From Russula earlei (taxonomy: Eukaryota > Basidiomycota > Agaricomycetes > Russulales > Russulaceae): a DNA stretch of 64,000 bases. Below are positions 23,165 through 34,569 of this stretch, piece by piece (position 1 is the stretch's first letter; each line of letters begins with the position of its first letter). The stretch spans positions 1 through 64,000 of the forward strand of contig JAGFNK010000074.1 in NCBI GenBank assembly GCA_025769875.1. The letters run 5' to 3'. A model generated the notes under the pieces. That model saw only the letters and a list, made by a program, of their open reading frames with translations, did not search any database and had not been told where the DNA came from. Both the position numbers and the translations under genes were made by a program.

Positions 23165-24595
23165 GTGCCAAAAAACATTTCTGTCAAAAAGTTGCACGCT
23201 TTGTCCCCATTGTTGTCCCCTCCCTCGCTCAAGATGCCTGATAACCCTCATCAGCAATGGGTACAATGGCAACACCAATGGCACCAACGGCTCTATGTCA
23301 TGATAAATATGTCAACTGTTCTCCTACTTTGCTGCCAAGCATTACTTGAGCTCCTTGAACCCCTCTATCGTCCTCCTATCCCATATCACACATCTTCATA
23401 CACTGGGGCTAAGTGGGTTGAGGACCTACTCACTGGCCATCCAGAGCGCATTTGGACTGAGCTTGGGGTGCATAAAAAAGTATTTATCATCCTCCAGCGG
23501 ATCCTCCAACGACTTGGTATCTCATCATCACGACACGTCCAAGTCGAAGAACAAATTGCTATCTTCCTTTATACAGCTGTCACAGGGCTGCCATCGACAC
23601 ATGTCAGAGAGTGTTTTCAGTGGTCACCCCGCACCATTTCAAAGTAAGTATCTCTCAGGTTTCTTTCAGATGTCGTCTGATGGATAGCTAGGTATTTTAA
23701 AAAAATTCTAGGCGTTCTCTCGAGCCCTCCCTTCTACACCACATTTGTGCGCCTTCCTGATGCCGATTCACCCCCTCACCCCTTCATCCAAAGCAACCCC
23801 AAATTCTTTCCATTTCTCAAGGACGCGCTGGGTGCTATCGATGGTACACATATCGACTGTTTTGCCACTGCTGCAGAGCGTGATGTGGCAAGGAACTGCA
23901 AAGGAGGTCTCACGCAGAACTGCCTCATGGGATGCTCATTCGACCTCTGCTTCACCTACCTGCTGACTGGTTGGGAGGGTTCCACTGCTGACACGACACT
24001 TTTTTGTGCAGCACATCATTCTGATCTTCGTGTCCCAAGGGGGAAGTATTATCTTGGTGATGCGGGTTTTGCCTCGTCAGATGTACTTCTCACCCCTTAT
24101 CGAGGCATGCGGTACCATCTAGCTGAATGGGGCCGTGCTCGCACAAGGTGAGTCTTTGTTGTCTTACTTTCAAGTTGTCTTACTGATGTTTGTCCTAGGC
24201 CACGCACACCCAAGGAGCTGTTCAGTTTGCGTCATGCCCAAGCTCGCAATGTCATTGAACACATTTTTGGAATTCTCAAGCAGCATTTCAAGATTCTCTC
24301 ACAACCCCGCAAGTATGACATGGGAGTTCAAGCACGCATCCCATGTGCGCTCGCAGCACTTCACAATCTTATTCGCGCATATGACTCTAGGGAGATTGGC
24401 ACCTTTGACGACCAAGTGGCTGACCTCCAGATGGACGCACAAGAAGAGGAAGCACTGGCTGGTGAACTTGGAACAGGCCCTGTGACGCAGCGTGAGAGGG
24501 AGCAAGCAAATATCAGGTGAGATAAAATTGCTGATGACATGTGGGAGCAGTATCAGAGAATTCAGAGGGACCGTGCAGAACGTGTTATTGAATAG
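23165..24595 (+). pseudogene. Harbinger transposase (DDE), nearly intact
   Basis: Three exons, about 23165-23643, 23712-24147 and 24199-24595. A helix-turn-helix-like N-terminus (VEEQIAIFLYTAVTGLP) precedes the catalytic domain. The triad is visible: first Asp in GAIDGTHIDCF, second in YYLGDAGFASSD, and Glu in RNVIEHIFGILKQHF. Cut-and-paste transposition at TWA sites is the family activity. Two faults: the exon 1-2 junction as drawn is out of frame, so a splice site or an indel is wrong, and a TGA at 24518-24520 interrupts the C-terminal MWEQYQRIQ segment where Arg fits. It could be active only if the stop is harmless. Confidence 0.78.
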
Positions 24596-24744
24596 TATTT
24601 TTTTCAAAAAAAGATTTTCCATTTCCTCTTCAAAAATCTCTCGCTCCATGTGCATGGATCCTGGGCCCTACAGTATGCCTCGGCAACATTCAGCGGACAC
24701 AAGTGGACTGAGTCAGTTCCCAGTCACAGCTGCAATCACAATAC

Positions 24745-24842
24745 GCGAATATGCAAATCACAAGCGAATATGCAAATCACAAGCGAATATGCAAATCACA
24801 AGCGAATATGCAAATCACAAGCGAATATGCAAATCACAAGCA
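24745..24842 (+). repeat. 19-bp minisatellite in the right end of the Harbinger element
   Basis: Five near-perfect tandem copies of CGAATATGCAAATCACAAG, with partial ends. The left terminal repeat has one or two copies (about 21737-21775, complementary). The unit contains the octamer-like ATGCAAAT. Confidence 0.9.
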
Positions 24843-24981
24843 AATAAAAACTCATATTAAAAAAAAACATCATATATACGATGTCACTTATATCACACTG
24901 GTCACACCAGTCACTCCCAAAAAATCCCGAAATTCAAGTTCAAGTTCGAAGTTCAAGAATTCTCGGTTGGTATCATGGGCC

Positions 24982-25127
24982 TAAGGGTTTTATATACATA
25001 GGGGAACCACAAAGAGTAGAAGATAATAAAGTAAATGGAATGGTGAAAGGGAATCAGAGGATCGGGACTGGATGAGGTGGTTGAGGGTGTGGTGAGGAAT
25101 GAATGATGTGAACAGATCTGCATGCGC
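24982..25127. other. short flank of the Harbinger element
   Basis: Target duplication TAA, then A/G-rich sequence with TATATACATAGGGG; no gene recognised. Confidence 0.4.
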
Positions 25128-25352
25128 TCAGACAGACAATGTGGTTGGAACGGTCTACCCTTGAGCAGGTCCACGCTAAAATTGCCTCCCTCCATGCACA
25201 GACCAAGGAAGCATCTCAAGTGAAAGTGTTTGACTTTGACAAGTGGCTCGCCAAAATCCAAGACAAGGAGCTGGCCATGCACACAGAAAAGAAGGCTGTG
25301 AAGAAGGCTGAATGAGAGAGGGCGCATCTTGAATGTGTGCAGGACATGGCGG
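25128..25352 (+). pseudogene. coding-like fragment, probable coiled coil
   Basis: A + strand frame rich in Lys, Glu and Ala (QVHAKIASLHAQTKEAS; KWLAKIQDKELAMHTEKK) with one TGA at 25315 where Arg fits, running up to the LTR at 25353. Heptad-like spacing suggests a coiled coil. I do not recognise the family and see neither start nor end. Confidence 0.35.
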
Positions 25353-25872
25353 TGTAAGGAAGATTATGGCTGGCCTCGAAATCACATGCAAAAACGCAAC
25401 ACGACATGACATGAGACTGACACCTCAGCTCCCTTTCATCCCTTGCCACCGCCCTCTCATTCCAGGCAGTCCACCGACTGCACACCACAAGCCATCTCGC
25501 ATGCGACATCAAGACCTTGATCACATTGCCCAGCCCTCACCACTGACCATGCATGCATGCACACCTTGGCATACTAGATGCGTTTGCATCTCAAGCCTTT
25601 CATGACCACCTCGACCATCTCAACCAGTCTGGATTCTCTTTCATGCATTTCATCTCTAGTACCTTCTCTCCTGTATATAAACTGTTTAGCTACTCAGTTC
25701 AAAGAGATCCCCTTTTGCCTGCTCTTCCCTCTGTCTGCCTCAAGAAGCCATCTTCATGTCCACATCTGCGCTCAGCATTCCAGCTGGGACTGCTCCCCTC
25801 CTCTCTCTCCTCTCCTCTTACCTTGGACCAGTCAGCCTTACGATCTCACTTGCACGTCCCCGGACTCGCTAC
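25353..25872 (-). mobile_element. probable LTR, family G
   Basis: 520 bp with TG...CA ends (TGTAAGGAAG ... CTCGCTACA on the + strand) and a TATATAA motif near 25675. It exactly replaces the copia1 sequence beyond codon LGHPSKDVI. The flanking five bases (GGCGG and ATGAC) do not match, so it is not a simple solo LTR; a deletion or recombination joined it to its left flank. Confidence 0.5.
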
Positions 25873-27608
25873 AATGACATCCTTAGATGGGTGGCCAAGG
25901 TGTTGGTGAATGACATCATAATCTACCACATAGATAAGAGACTGTGCTTGCGTGCTTTCAATTGAGGTGTCTAACCAATACATGGTTTGACCCAGGAATA
26001 AGGGGTAAGAGGACAGGATTATATGTCTGTCCTCTCATAGGGAAATATGTCTATTGTTCCCTAATGCATGCATCCCTTGTTGTAAAAACTCCCCCATAGA
26101 TAATATCCAAGTGTTAATTTCCGGAATATAGAGAACAGGAGAAATGCGCGTGACAACCATTTTAGAGTTGACAGTGTACCTAAGCAACACAGTGCCTTTG
26201 CCTTCCACATACATTGTGTTATTGGCAGTTTTCACAGGGGATCTTTTGTGCAGCAAAGCCAGCATATACTCTATGAAATCATTTATTTCAAAGGTGAAGT
26301 GCGCTGATGTGCCAGAGTCTAGGAGCCATAGGGATCCCATTTTACTCATATCATGCTTTCCTCTACATCTTGAACAGTTTTTGTTACATTCACTTTGAAG
26401 GGAAGTAGTCCCTTTGCTAATTTGTACATTATATGATACAAGCGAACACTGTTTAGACATATCTAGCCCACTTTGGGGCTGGGGAGATGCTAAAAGGTTC
26501 TTTAGCGAGTGAAAGGAGAGAGGGAGGTGCACACATGCTTTGTTATCTTTGGGGTCACTGCCCCAATGAAGCGGTTCATCCGATAGGGTCGGAGCATGCT
26601 CAGGGGTGGCAGCACCTTCTGGGATACTGTCATAAATGTCAAATAAATCCAACGCATTTGTCTGTGCAAAGTCACCATCGTCCTGGTCCATAGGCTCAGG
26701 GACTGGTGACAGCAATTTAACTGCACTTGACAAGGCAGCGGATTGAGTCGAGATCCGCTGCTTGAGGGTCTTGGCTGTCTGCATAGTGGGGGTTACCCCA
26801 AGATCGTCAGCAAGATCAAGCGCTTTGATTAAGGCCTTGTAAGCACCATGAGTGCATTTGTGAGGGTCAGTCACAGTTGGGATGGTATGTTGTTGGATCC
26901 CCGAGGGACCCAGATGGGCAATAGTGGTAATGGTTGGGAGTGGGAGTGTGGCAATGTCTGCAATGTGAGAGTGTCCGGGACCATGGCTGTGATCGGCTTT
27001 CTCCTTGCCTTTCCCTTTTCCTTTGCTGCTGCACTTACCATGCTGGCGCTTATCCTTATCTTCATCATGCTTGGGCTTATTGCCCTGCTGCTGAGAAGAG
27101 AAGGAGGGGTCACCATGCTTGTCCTTGACAGCAGAAAGCTTCTGCACGCTGTGCTTCTTGCTTGTTCCATGATTGATCTCAGTTTGATATTGAGAGATGA
27201 TAGCCTCTCGGACATCCTTAGCATTAAGGTTGGCCAGTTCATAGTTCTGAGTGACAATGTGGACAAGCATTTCCCATTTCTGGGGAATGGCAGCAAGCAT
27301 GATGAGTGCCTGCAAGGTGTCAGGGATGTGAAGGGAGGAAGTGGTAAGACGCTGGAATGCAGCATGTATCTGATCCATCTGCGGGCCAGGGTGTTGGCTT
27401 GGGTTAATGCAAATGGAGATGGCTTCTTTAAAGTCCTTATAGATACTGACTGTAGTCGCCATGCTATAAAGGGTTTCAAGGTGATTCCAGATAGTCTTGG
27501 CATTATCCAGGGTCGTGAGATCCTGCTGGATCGCAATACTCAATCTAAGGACCATGTGACCGACTGCCATATCATTCCCTTTATGCCAGTCTTTCAGAGC
27601 TGCCTGAG

Positions 27609-28162
27609 TGTTAAGATCCGTCTGATCTTAGTACCAACTCTTTAGTGAAAGAGTTGCTTGATATAGTTCAAGCACTAGACTTCGAACCCTTTGATATTAT
27701 CTCAGGAAGATTGGATGTAGAAAAGAGAGGGGCCTCTTTCAGTTAGAGTCTGCACTACAATTTTGTTTAGATCGGTGAACAAGATGATTGTCTTGTTAAA
27801 AGTGTAAGTCGAGCATAAGGCTTGACTTCTTGGTACCACAGACTATTTATACGATATCTCGATAACTGCTGATCCGATTCGTACGAAACTCGGGGTGCAC
27901 ATAGCTGAGAACCAGTAGTATCCAAATACAGAAAGCACAATTCAAGAATGTTAGAAATGACTCACGTGTGAGTAATTCTTTTCTAGTATCTGTCATGAAT
28001 CAGTAAGCAATCACTAAGCAATCACTAAGCCAGACAGGATCGGTAAGCAATCAGTAAGCAATCAGTAAGCAATCACTAAGCCAGATCAATAAGCAGACAT
28101 ATGAGTAATCACAGATGAGTCAGCGAAACAGATGACAGTCGGAGAACAAGAGAATCTTAACA
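27609..28162 (+). mobile_element. solo LTR, family I
   Basis: 554 bp, TGTTAAGATCC...GAATCTTAACA, with perfect target duplication CTGAG (27604-27608, 28163-28167), inserted near the start of the copia1 gag. Its ends form a 9-bp inverted repeat. A second copy is at 34876-35438. Tandem AGTAAGCAATC-type repeats fill 28000-28095. Confidence 0.93.
28000..28095 (+). repeat. 10-11 bp tandem repeat in LTR I
   Basis: Repeats of CAGTAAGCAAT / CACTAAGCAAT, interrupted by CACTAAGCCAGA. The other LTR I copy has the same array at about 35265-35360 with different unit order. Confidence 0.8.
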
Positions 28163-28363
28163 CTGAGTGACAGCCTGGGCAGCAATCTCTTCGGGATGAG
28201 GTGCCTGGGAAAGGGCAGGGACGATTGGCACGTCAGAAGTTCCATTACAATATCCCTACAGTCCAACGGACATGAGGTAGGCTTTCATAGCCTTTGACCA
28301 AATACCATAGTTTGCGCCATCAAGGATGGGGACAACAGGGGCAGAGGGTTGGGATGATAACAT

Positions 28364-28532
28364 AATAGCTGTTAGAAATAGGGCTTAGAGGTTGTCAGTA
28401 AGAGTATTGTATTCAAACAAGCCAACATAGTCTCCCCTTAGGGTAGACTAACTTGCTGCAGCATGCAGGCTTCAGGGATGCTTCGCCATCATTGCAGCTG
28501 ATGGAGGTGCATGGCTTGCAGGGCCCATAAGC
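28364..28532 (-). other. copia1 5' leader
   Basis: No gene. It lies between the 5' LTR E and the gag start, so it should include the primer-binding site and packaging region. I could not match a tRNA primer. Confidence 0.5.
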
Positions 28533-28917
28533 TGTTGCACAGCATAGAGCGCAGCTAACAGGCCAAGCAACCCACCTTAGAGGTTGTGCTAATGCTCAAG
28601 TGATATTGGGGTGAAGAGCAATATGTATACTCGTCTACATGTATGGTATTTATACCTCTATGACCCAGGGCTGTTCCTAAGTCCAAAAGAGGTGACTACA
28701 GGTGTCCACTATATCACGCACTCAGTGACGCATGATGTGGAAACGTTCTAGATGCAGCATAAGGCTGCATCTTGTGATAGATAGTGTAGTATGCGTAACC
28801 CTATTGCCATAAGTGCATATGCTAAAGTTCTGTCTAACACGTAACATCTATGAGTGGCTCTTGAACCTTGTATGAAGGTCTTCACCCTCTTTGATCCGTT
28901 TGGGTTCTGGTTCAACA
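28533..28917 (-). mobile_element. 5' LTR of copia1, family E
   Basis: 385 bp (+ strand TGTTGCACAGC...GGTTCAACA), directly upstream of the copia1 gag in minus orientation. Right flank AAACT is gypsy3 sequence; left flank TAAGC differs, as expected for an LTR that still has its internal region attached. Copia1 therefore inserted into gypsy3. Confidence 0.82.
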
Positions 28918-31900
28918 AAACTTCCCTGAACCACCACCTGACCTCCTCTCAGGAGAATACAAAGTCAAGAAGATCACCGCCCAGCAGACCCATAGAAACT
29001 GGCTCCAGTACAGAGTCTGGTGGAAAGGATACTCTGCAGTTAAAGACATGTGGGAACCCCTTTCTAACCTTAAAAATGCCCAAGATGCCATCACCATGTT
29101 CCACTTAGAACAACCCACGAAACTCTGCACCATGTCTACCACTAACCCTGACCCTGCAGAATCACATCACTCAGATGAAAGTCTAGATGACTTGGAACAC
29201 CAGTTTCAAGGTCTTACGATACAACAACATACCTTACTCCCCCGAATTAACTCACATAACCCTCCCTCCTATTCAGTTAATGATCCTACTATCCCTGACC
29301 GCGGACACACCATCTTCAACATAGCTGCCAGGGAACAACTCTTTTCTGGAATTCTCTCCCCTGGCAACTTCCACGGCTTTCAACTTCTTATGATAGACCC
29401 CCGTTTTTCAGAGTTTCATTTGTCCATACAAAGGGCAGTACTTACAGACTTGGTTTGGAACCATATTATGTGGTCAGCTTCCATAAATACCCCCACTCCT
29501 TCAGAATGGTCAGCTTGGCACCATGAACATGCTACTTCAGCCTACAACACTCCCATGTCTTCCCCAGCCCCCTCTTCGTCCCCCTTACCTATCCTTACTC
29601 CTTCCCCCACTGTTAAACAAGAACCCCTTTCACCCAAAATTATACAACACATCATCAACCAGTACACCTTCATTGTCCCGGATGAGGCCAAACTCCAGGA
29701 CCTCACTGCCACCCTCAACCCACTTGCCATCCGTGAGGGAACCCCTTCATCTACCCCAACTGAGGCAGACCCCACTCACCCTGGCCCTCCCTGGTTTGTC
29801 TACAAACCGTACACACATGTTCCCCCTTTTTACAATAACGTTAATGGGCAACGACGCCTATTACCATACTTACGCATCGCTTTATACAATGATGAACCCA
29901 TGACTCTAGGAACTATGGGTCAAGGAGAACCCACTTATGGAGAAAAGCTCATTGCTCGGCCCATGGTCTCTGCCCCCCATCCTTCCACCACTGCCTCTGA
30001 TCTCCACCTCTTAATTGAGGACCATCCTTTCCACTTCAATGTCGCTCAAGCACTCAAGAACCTCCATGACCCTGGTGCCCTTGCCGATGTCTACCACCTC
30101 CGCACAAGTTCATTCCACTTGAAGGTTTTAGAAGGCAAGTGCGCCTCTATCCAAGGGGCCCTCAGTGTTCTTCAAGGGCAGCTTGCTGATTGACTCCATG
30201 AAATCCAGTCTCACACCAAAGAGACCGCCACCATCTGTAGCTGCCTTCAGGCCAACAACACCTCTGTCTGAGTCCATCATCAACTCGACAACATGATGAC
30301 CAACGGGGGCCTCACTCGTAGCACTGGGCCATGCTACTCACTGGCAGGGAGTTACGACAGAATCAAAAAGTCAAAAGAACCATCCACTCCCCCCTCCCCT
30401 CCACTGCCCATTCGTCCCCCTCTCTCCTTGACCCCCCCTCTCGAATACCTCCCTCATGTTGTTGACCAGTCTCAGAATGATGCCCCTATGGGATCACCCT
30501 CTCACTTTCCGCAAATGTTCTCAGACGATGCTAGCACTCCCAACTATGGCAACAGGGACCGGCCAGCTTGTATGCTGGCCTGTCCCTGTTTCTGACGCGA
30601 AGACGCCACACGTTTGTAAGCGTCTGAGTGAGAAAAGTAATCAAGGACCCCAGAGACTCTATTCTTTTTTCACCATTGTACAATCTTTGAAGCGCCCACC
30701 TCCTGCGCATCCCTTGCCCACACGTCTTCCTTTCTCTTGGTCTTGTCTTTCATCCCCTCCCAACTGTTGTCTGTCCTTTCTCTCTCTTTCTCGCGTCCCC
30801 CTTTTGACATCATTCCCTCGCGTTGCCCACTCTACGCCCAGGAACAGCGACGACAGCTCAAGTCGATCACTGTTGACGTCACCTGCATCGCCGCCTATGC
30901 CCCACTCTCGTCCGTCTTCAAGTCAGAGCTTGGCTCCTCCAACCTTCGACCTATGGCACAACATCATTGCCATTCGCCCGCGCCTCGCTCTCCTTATCCA
31001 TCCCCTCTGCCACTAGTCTGCTTGGTCTGCATCATACTCCACATCCTTTCATCATCACACTCTCGCCCCTTGACAACTCCCTTTCATCCCACTCTCGCCT
31101 CCTCTATCATCATCGTCCTCACCCCCGTCACGAGTTGACACGCTGACCCGGATGACGTGTTCGTTGTCGTCATCACCGCTTTATCCGAGGGCTCGCTGCC
31201 CACAGCACTTCGCCCTGTTGTCATTGTCACACTGCCCCACGCTCATGGACTCGCAGTCAGAGGACTAGGCTTTTGGTACGCTCTTGACTGATATACTGTA
31301 CTGCTATGAATTCCCATCCCGCCTTGTTTACTTACTCTCCGATTTCGCTAAACACTTGCCTCGTTCTGGTTAGTGTAGAATGTCTTATGCCTCGATTCTG
31401 GTTCGCGTTCCGTTGCAACATCATACTCACCTACTTACTCGTCTTGTCTCGCGTCCTCTATCCCTCTGCTCCCTTGATTACCTGCTTTTCCTCTGCCTTT
31501 GCTACAGTATTTAAGGACTGGTAGCTACAGTCTCAAATGACAGTTTTTGTGCAGTCTTCTGCTCCCATGTTAACCTCTTCGTCTGCCAGCAAAAATGACT
31601 CTTCACCTAATGATAACCTCTCCCCTCTCTCTTCTCCTTCATAAGCTTGAGCACACACACAGGTTCGACTCTCACGCCCACGAGTCCGATACCTCAAAGC
31701 GTTCGCATCTGGGACATGACCTTGCTCTCAGCTCACCTCTGTTGATACCCGCCCTTGGATCAAGCAACACAGACTCTGCATGCCCCACCTGGCGCGCGGA
31801 ACCATGCCACCGAGAAACCAGCATAATGCATGGATAGAAACAACGAGTGTACTGAGACCAACATGGCCATTTACTAAAATTTTAAAATGAATGTGCTTTT

Positions 31901-33384
31901 GCAGAGGACTGGAATGAGGACGCGAGGCGAGTGACAGGGCATCGCGCACGAGGAAAAGCTTGGGCTGCGAGCTCTCACATATGACAGTGGAAGCAGGTGG
32001 CGATCAAGGAGTGGCGAGGTGGCAAGGTAGGACAAAAAATGAACGAGAAAACATACTATGAAAGAAAGGGGACAACGCGACACAATGACACACGCGTGGT
32101 TCCGTTAGGTGTGCTGTGCAGCACGCCTTACAGTGCAGCAACCTGAAGTCAAAAGGTGAATGAGCGCGGCTTGTCATTTGGGAAAATCAAGGAATGGAAT
32201 GGGTATGGAGCAATTGAAATTGCAAAAGTGAGCTGGGATGTTGTTAGCCAGGACTCGGAATAAGCAATGTGACTGAAGAATACCATGATGCATTTGCTTC
32301 ATCAGACAAGATTGAGAGGATGACTTTGATCAAAGTGACGAGGCCGAGTCAACAAGGCGAAACGAGGACCCTTGCGATTCCCAAACGTTGTAGTCAGTTG
32401 GTAACTTGCAGAAGTGGTTGCACTGATGGTCAGTCTCAAAGGCTTGATGACCGCTGGGCAGGTTTCCGTCCGCGAAAATGTATCCAAGAGCACTTTACAG
32501 CGTTAACACTTTGATAAGAAATCACAATCACAAACACTGGGCATACCTGTCAGTTACAATCTGAGGGTCACTCAGGACTGAATTACCGCCTGTTAATGGC
32601 GCTCAGAGTTCAGATAGTAGGGGAGAGATTTGTAATGACCTGACGGACTCGCTGTAAGGACTTGACACTTCAAAATTTCAGTCTCGCAACATGGTTGAAA
32701 AAGGGTGCCAATAGATATTACCTAAAGCCATACTGAGATTTATCAAAGTGATCCAGAACATGTGCAACAACACTTTGATCTGAGAAACCTAGACGCCAGT
32801 AATACTCAACCAGTGGATGAAGGTCCTCATCAGGAGCTAAAGAGAATATCAATTGAGATTGGGAAATAGGGTCCTGAATCACATACACAATGGTTTGTGT
32901 TGGTTTCCCCATGGCATGGGTTGGACAAGTGAGCATCAATATAACCATGATGTGATTTTCGCTTCAAAAATTGGTACAACGGTGAAAAAAAAATAGAGTC
33001 TCTGGGGTCCTTGATCACTTTTCTCACTCAGATGCTTACAAACGTGTGGCGTCTTCGTGTCAGAAACAGGGACAGGCCAGCATAACAAGCTGGCCGGTCC
33101 CTGTTGCCATACCCAACACCCCTCTTACCCCTGCATGCATGACCAAAGCACAGCGTCACCAACTCCAGAAACGACAACACATCTGCAAACATTGCAACAC
33201 TAGGGGTCACTGGAACAAGGACTGTAATAAGCCTCACACTAACGGTAGTGGACAGACGGACTGCATCCTCAGGAGGACTCATCGGAGCTACAGAGGTTTC
33301 TGCCCTAGAGAAACAGGATCCCAGAGCACATGGCTAGAAGTTGAGGGCGATGAACTCCATGAGTCAGGCCCTGAAACCAATTAG
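28918..33384 (+). pseudogene. gypsy3 pol chromodomain fused to extra ORF3 with zinc knuckle
   Basis: The frame opens inside the pol C-terminus: a chromodomain (EYKVKKITAQQTHRNWLQYR, VWWKGYSAVKDMWEPLSNL, 28955-29085) runs with no stop into a roughly 500-residue extension. Recognisable features are an acidic start (SDESLDDLEHQFQGL), a compact region (GHTIFNIAAREQLFSGIL; RFSEFHLSIQRAVLTDLVWN), a Pro/Ser linker (29540-29620), WFVYKPYTHVPPFYN and DVYHLRTSSFHLKVLEGK. TGA codons occur at 30191 and 30269. The TIR element 30547-33109 is inserted. After it comes the CCHC knuckle CKHCNTRGHWNKDC (33184-33225), one frame away from the upstream part, and a stop at 33384. The 5' part of gypsy3 is lost at LTR E. 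Function unknown; nucleic-acid binding is inferred from the knuckle. Confidence 0.75.
30547..33109. mobile_element. 2.56-kb TIR element with hairpin ends (DNA transposon, probably non-autonomous)
   Basis: Terminal inverted repeats of about 75 bp start TGGCAACAGGGACCGGCC, flanked by TA on both sides (30545-30546, 33110-33111), which suits a TA target duplication. Each end also folds on itself: AACAGGGACCGGCCAGC faces GCTGGCCTGTCCCTGTT. The interior 30700-31290 is homologous to the interior of the MITE at 53714-54935. A minus-strand frame at 32948-32718 (LHPLVEYYWRLGFSDQSVVAHVLD) resembles the N-terminus of a widespread basidiomycete integrase-like protein, but it stops after 70 residues at a possible splice donor. 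No transposase core is visible. Confidence 0.8.
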
Positions 33385-33414
33385 TTCAGAGAACTAAGCA
33401 TGAGGGGGGCATGA
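33385..33414 (+). other. gypsy3 polypurine tract
   Basis: ORF3 stop is followed by GCATGAGGGGGGCATGA, ending directly before the LTR start at 33415: the primer for plus-strand synthesis. This places ORF3 inside the element, just before its 3' LTR. Confidence 0.75.
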
Positions 33415-33966
33415 TGTCATGAATTACCCCCTTGTTCAGTTTGTCTCTAACTTCTTTGTTATTGTTCTCCCCTTTCACCCTCGTCCCCTTGGTTACTGTT
33501 TCATCCCTTGATGCTGATGATCTTTTATTGTTTCACCTATTGTGTTTCACCTATTGTTTGAGTTCCTTTTGCTATTGGTTCACCTTTATCTATTGTTCTA
33601 CATATGGTACTGTACAGCCTCACTAGATACAGTATTTAAGTGCCTGTAGAAGCTGGGGAATGCCCCAAGCTTAGTTTTGTCCCATTTCCTGTCGCATCCT
33701 TTTGCCCTGTATCCTCTCTCAATCACAACTTGCTTGTGCTGGCTTACATCTTGCTTGACCTCAGCACACCTCAAGGAACCCTTGTGTTCCTCTTCCTCCT
33801 CTGCCTCTCTCTTATTGTCCTCCTCTTCTGTGAAAACCAGAAGATTGACTCTGTCTGTGGACTGAGTCATCATTTGACTCAGCCTTGAGACGCTAAACCC
33901 TTGATCCGGTCTCTTTGAGCCAGCCCCACTGAACCCTTGAACCAAGTCACAGGGACTTGGCCCCAC
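33415..33966 (+). mobile_element. 3' LTR of gypsy3, family J, first part
   Basis: TGTCATGAATTACCCCC onward, alike to solo LTR J at 7275-7899. The complete gypsy2 is inserted after CCCAC (33962-33966); the remaining LTR bases are 52202-52243, ending GCCGTAACA. Total LTR length is about 594 bp. Confidence 0.88.
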
Positions 33967-34458
33967 TGTCACTGACTGGGGGCGGTGTCGCTGACAAATC
34001 GTTTCATGCACGAGACGTGCGCACTGAGTCGAGCGAGACAACGAGTTCTTGCGAGAATTGGGGATTTCGGTGACAACACAGCGAAGGCTAGTGTGTACCG
34101 TGGAATGGAAAGACAACAAATAAGTCTTCACATTCGAAGACTTAGAGAGATGAGAGAAGCTTTGAGATGATTGCTTGATTCCCTGCAAGCCTACAGTTCC
34201 GATGCTGAATCCAGTGATATTTCACAAGAGAACAAGCTTAGAGCTTGTTCTCTTCTACAGACAGGTTTATATAGACAGTGTATCCTATATCAAATAGTAT
34301 ACACAAGGTAACGGTGAGGCAGTCGAGACTAGAACACGCTGGAAAGTGATGGTACATGTGAGGCTGGGTGAGTCATGAAAATGCGCGGGAATCATGAGGT
34401 CTGTCCAGGTAGGCTTGTCCGGTTGCCAGTCCAGTCCGAAGAGCCGGTACTTGTGACA
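33967..34458 (-). mobile_element. 3' LTR of gypsy2, family H
   Basis: 492 bp with inverted tips TGTCAC...GTGACA. A polypurine tract (minus-strand reading CAAGGGGGCGA, 34459-34469) abuts it. Its partner at 51705-52196 has the same length and differs by scattered substitutions, several of them C/T at CG. Confidence 0.92.
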
Positions 34459-34569
34459 TCGCCCCCTTGTTAACATCTAAGTGGTGTAAGGGAGGATAGT
34501 CGATTGGCAGCAATGAGTGTGGAAGTGGAGTTGGTCATGAGGGACTCAGCACATTCTGTCAGTTTTGCA

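Larger units (their letters stand above)
21601..24981 (+). mobile_element. PIF/Harbinger DNA transposon
   Basis: A 3381-bp element with long terminal inverted repeats (start GGCCCATGATACCAACC at 21601, its complement ending at 24981; similarity runs about 180 bp inward) and the 3-bp target duplication TAA (21598-21600, 24982-24984), which is diagnostic of PIF/Harbinger. It carries the two expected + strand genes: a Myb/SANT-like DNA-binding protein and a DDE transposase. Terminal repeats, genes and splice sites look close to intact. Confidence 0.95.
25873..28363 (-). pseudogene. copia1 gag-protease, 3' truncated, split by a solo LTR
   Basis: The frame starts at the ATG 28363-28361 (LDGANYGIWSKAMKAYL, the DUF4219/UBN2-type N-terminus of copia Gag). 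A TAG near 28256 follows. It runs to solo LTR I and continues without a shift on the other side. UBN2 signature blocks (AKTIWNHLETLYSM, FKEAISICINPSQHP) lie near 27470; a Cys-rich stretch (CNKNCSRCRGKHD) near 26370; then a copia aspartic protease (WLLDSGTSAHFT, about 26310-26345). After a TGA at 26035 the pre-integrase region is recognisable (GQTMYWLD, VIHQHLGHPSKDV) until LTR G cuts it off at 25872. RT and RNase H are absent. Confidence 0.9.

Noticed and set aside
24745..24842. CRISPR-like array
   Set aside because: Units are contiguous with no spacers and lie in a Harbinger terminal repeat; it is a minisatellite.
28533..28917. Solo LTR E
   Set aside because: Flanking five bases do not match and a copia gag starts just downstream in the right orientation, so it is the 5' LTR of copia1.
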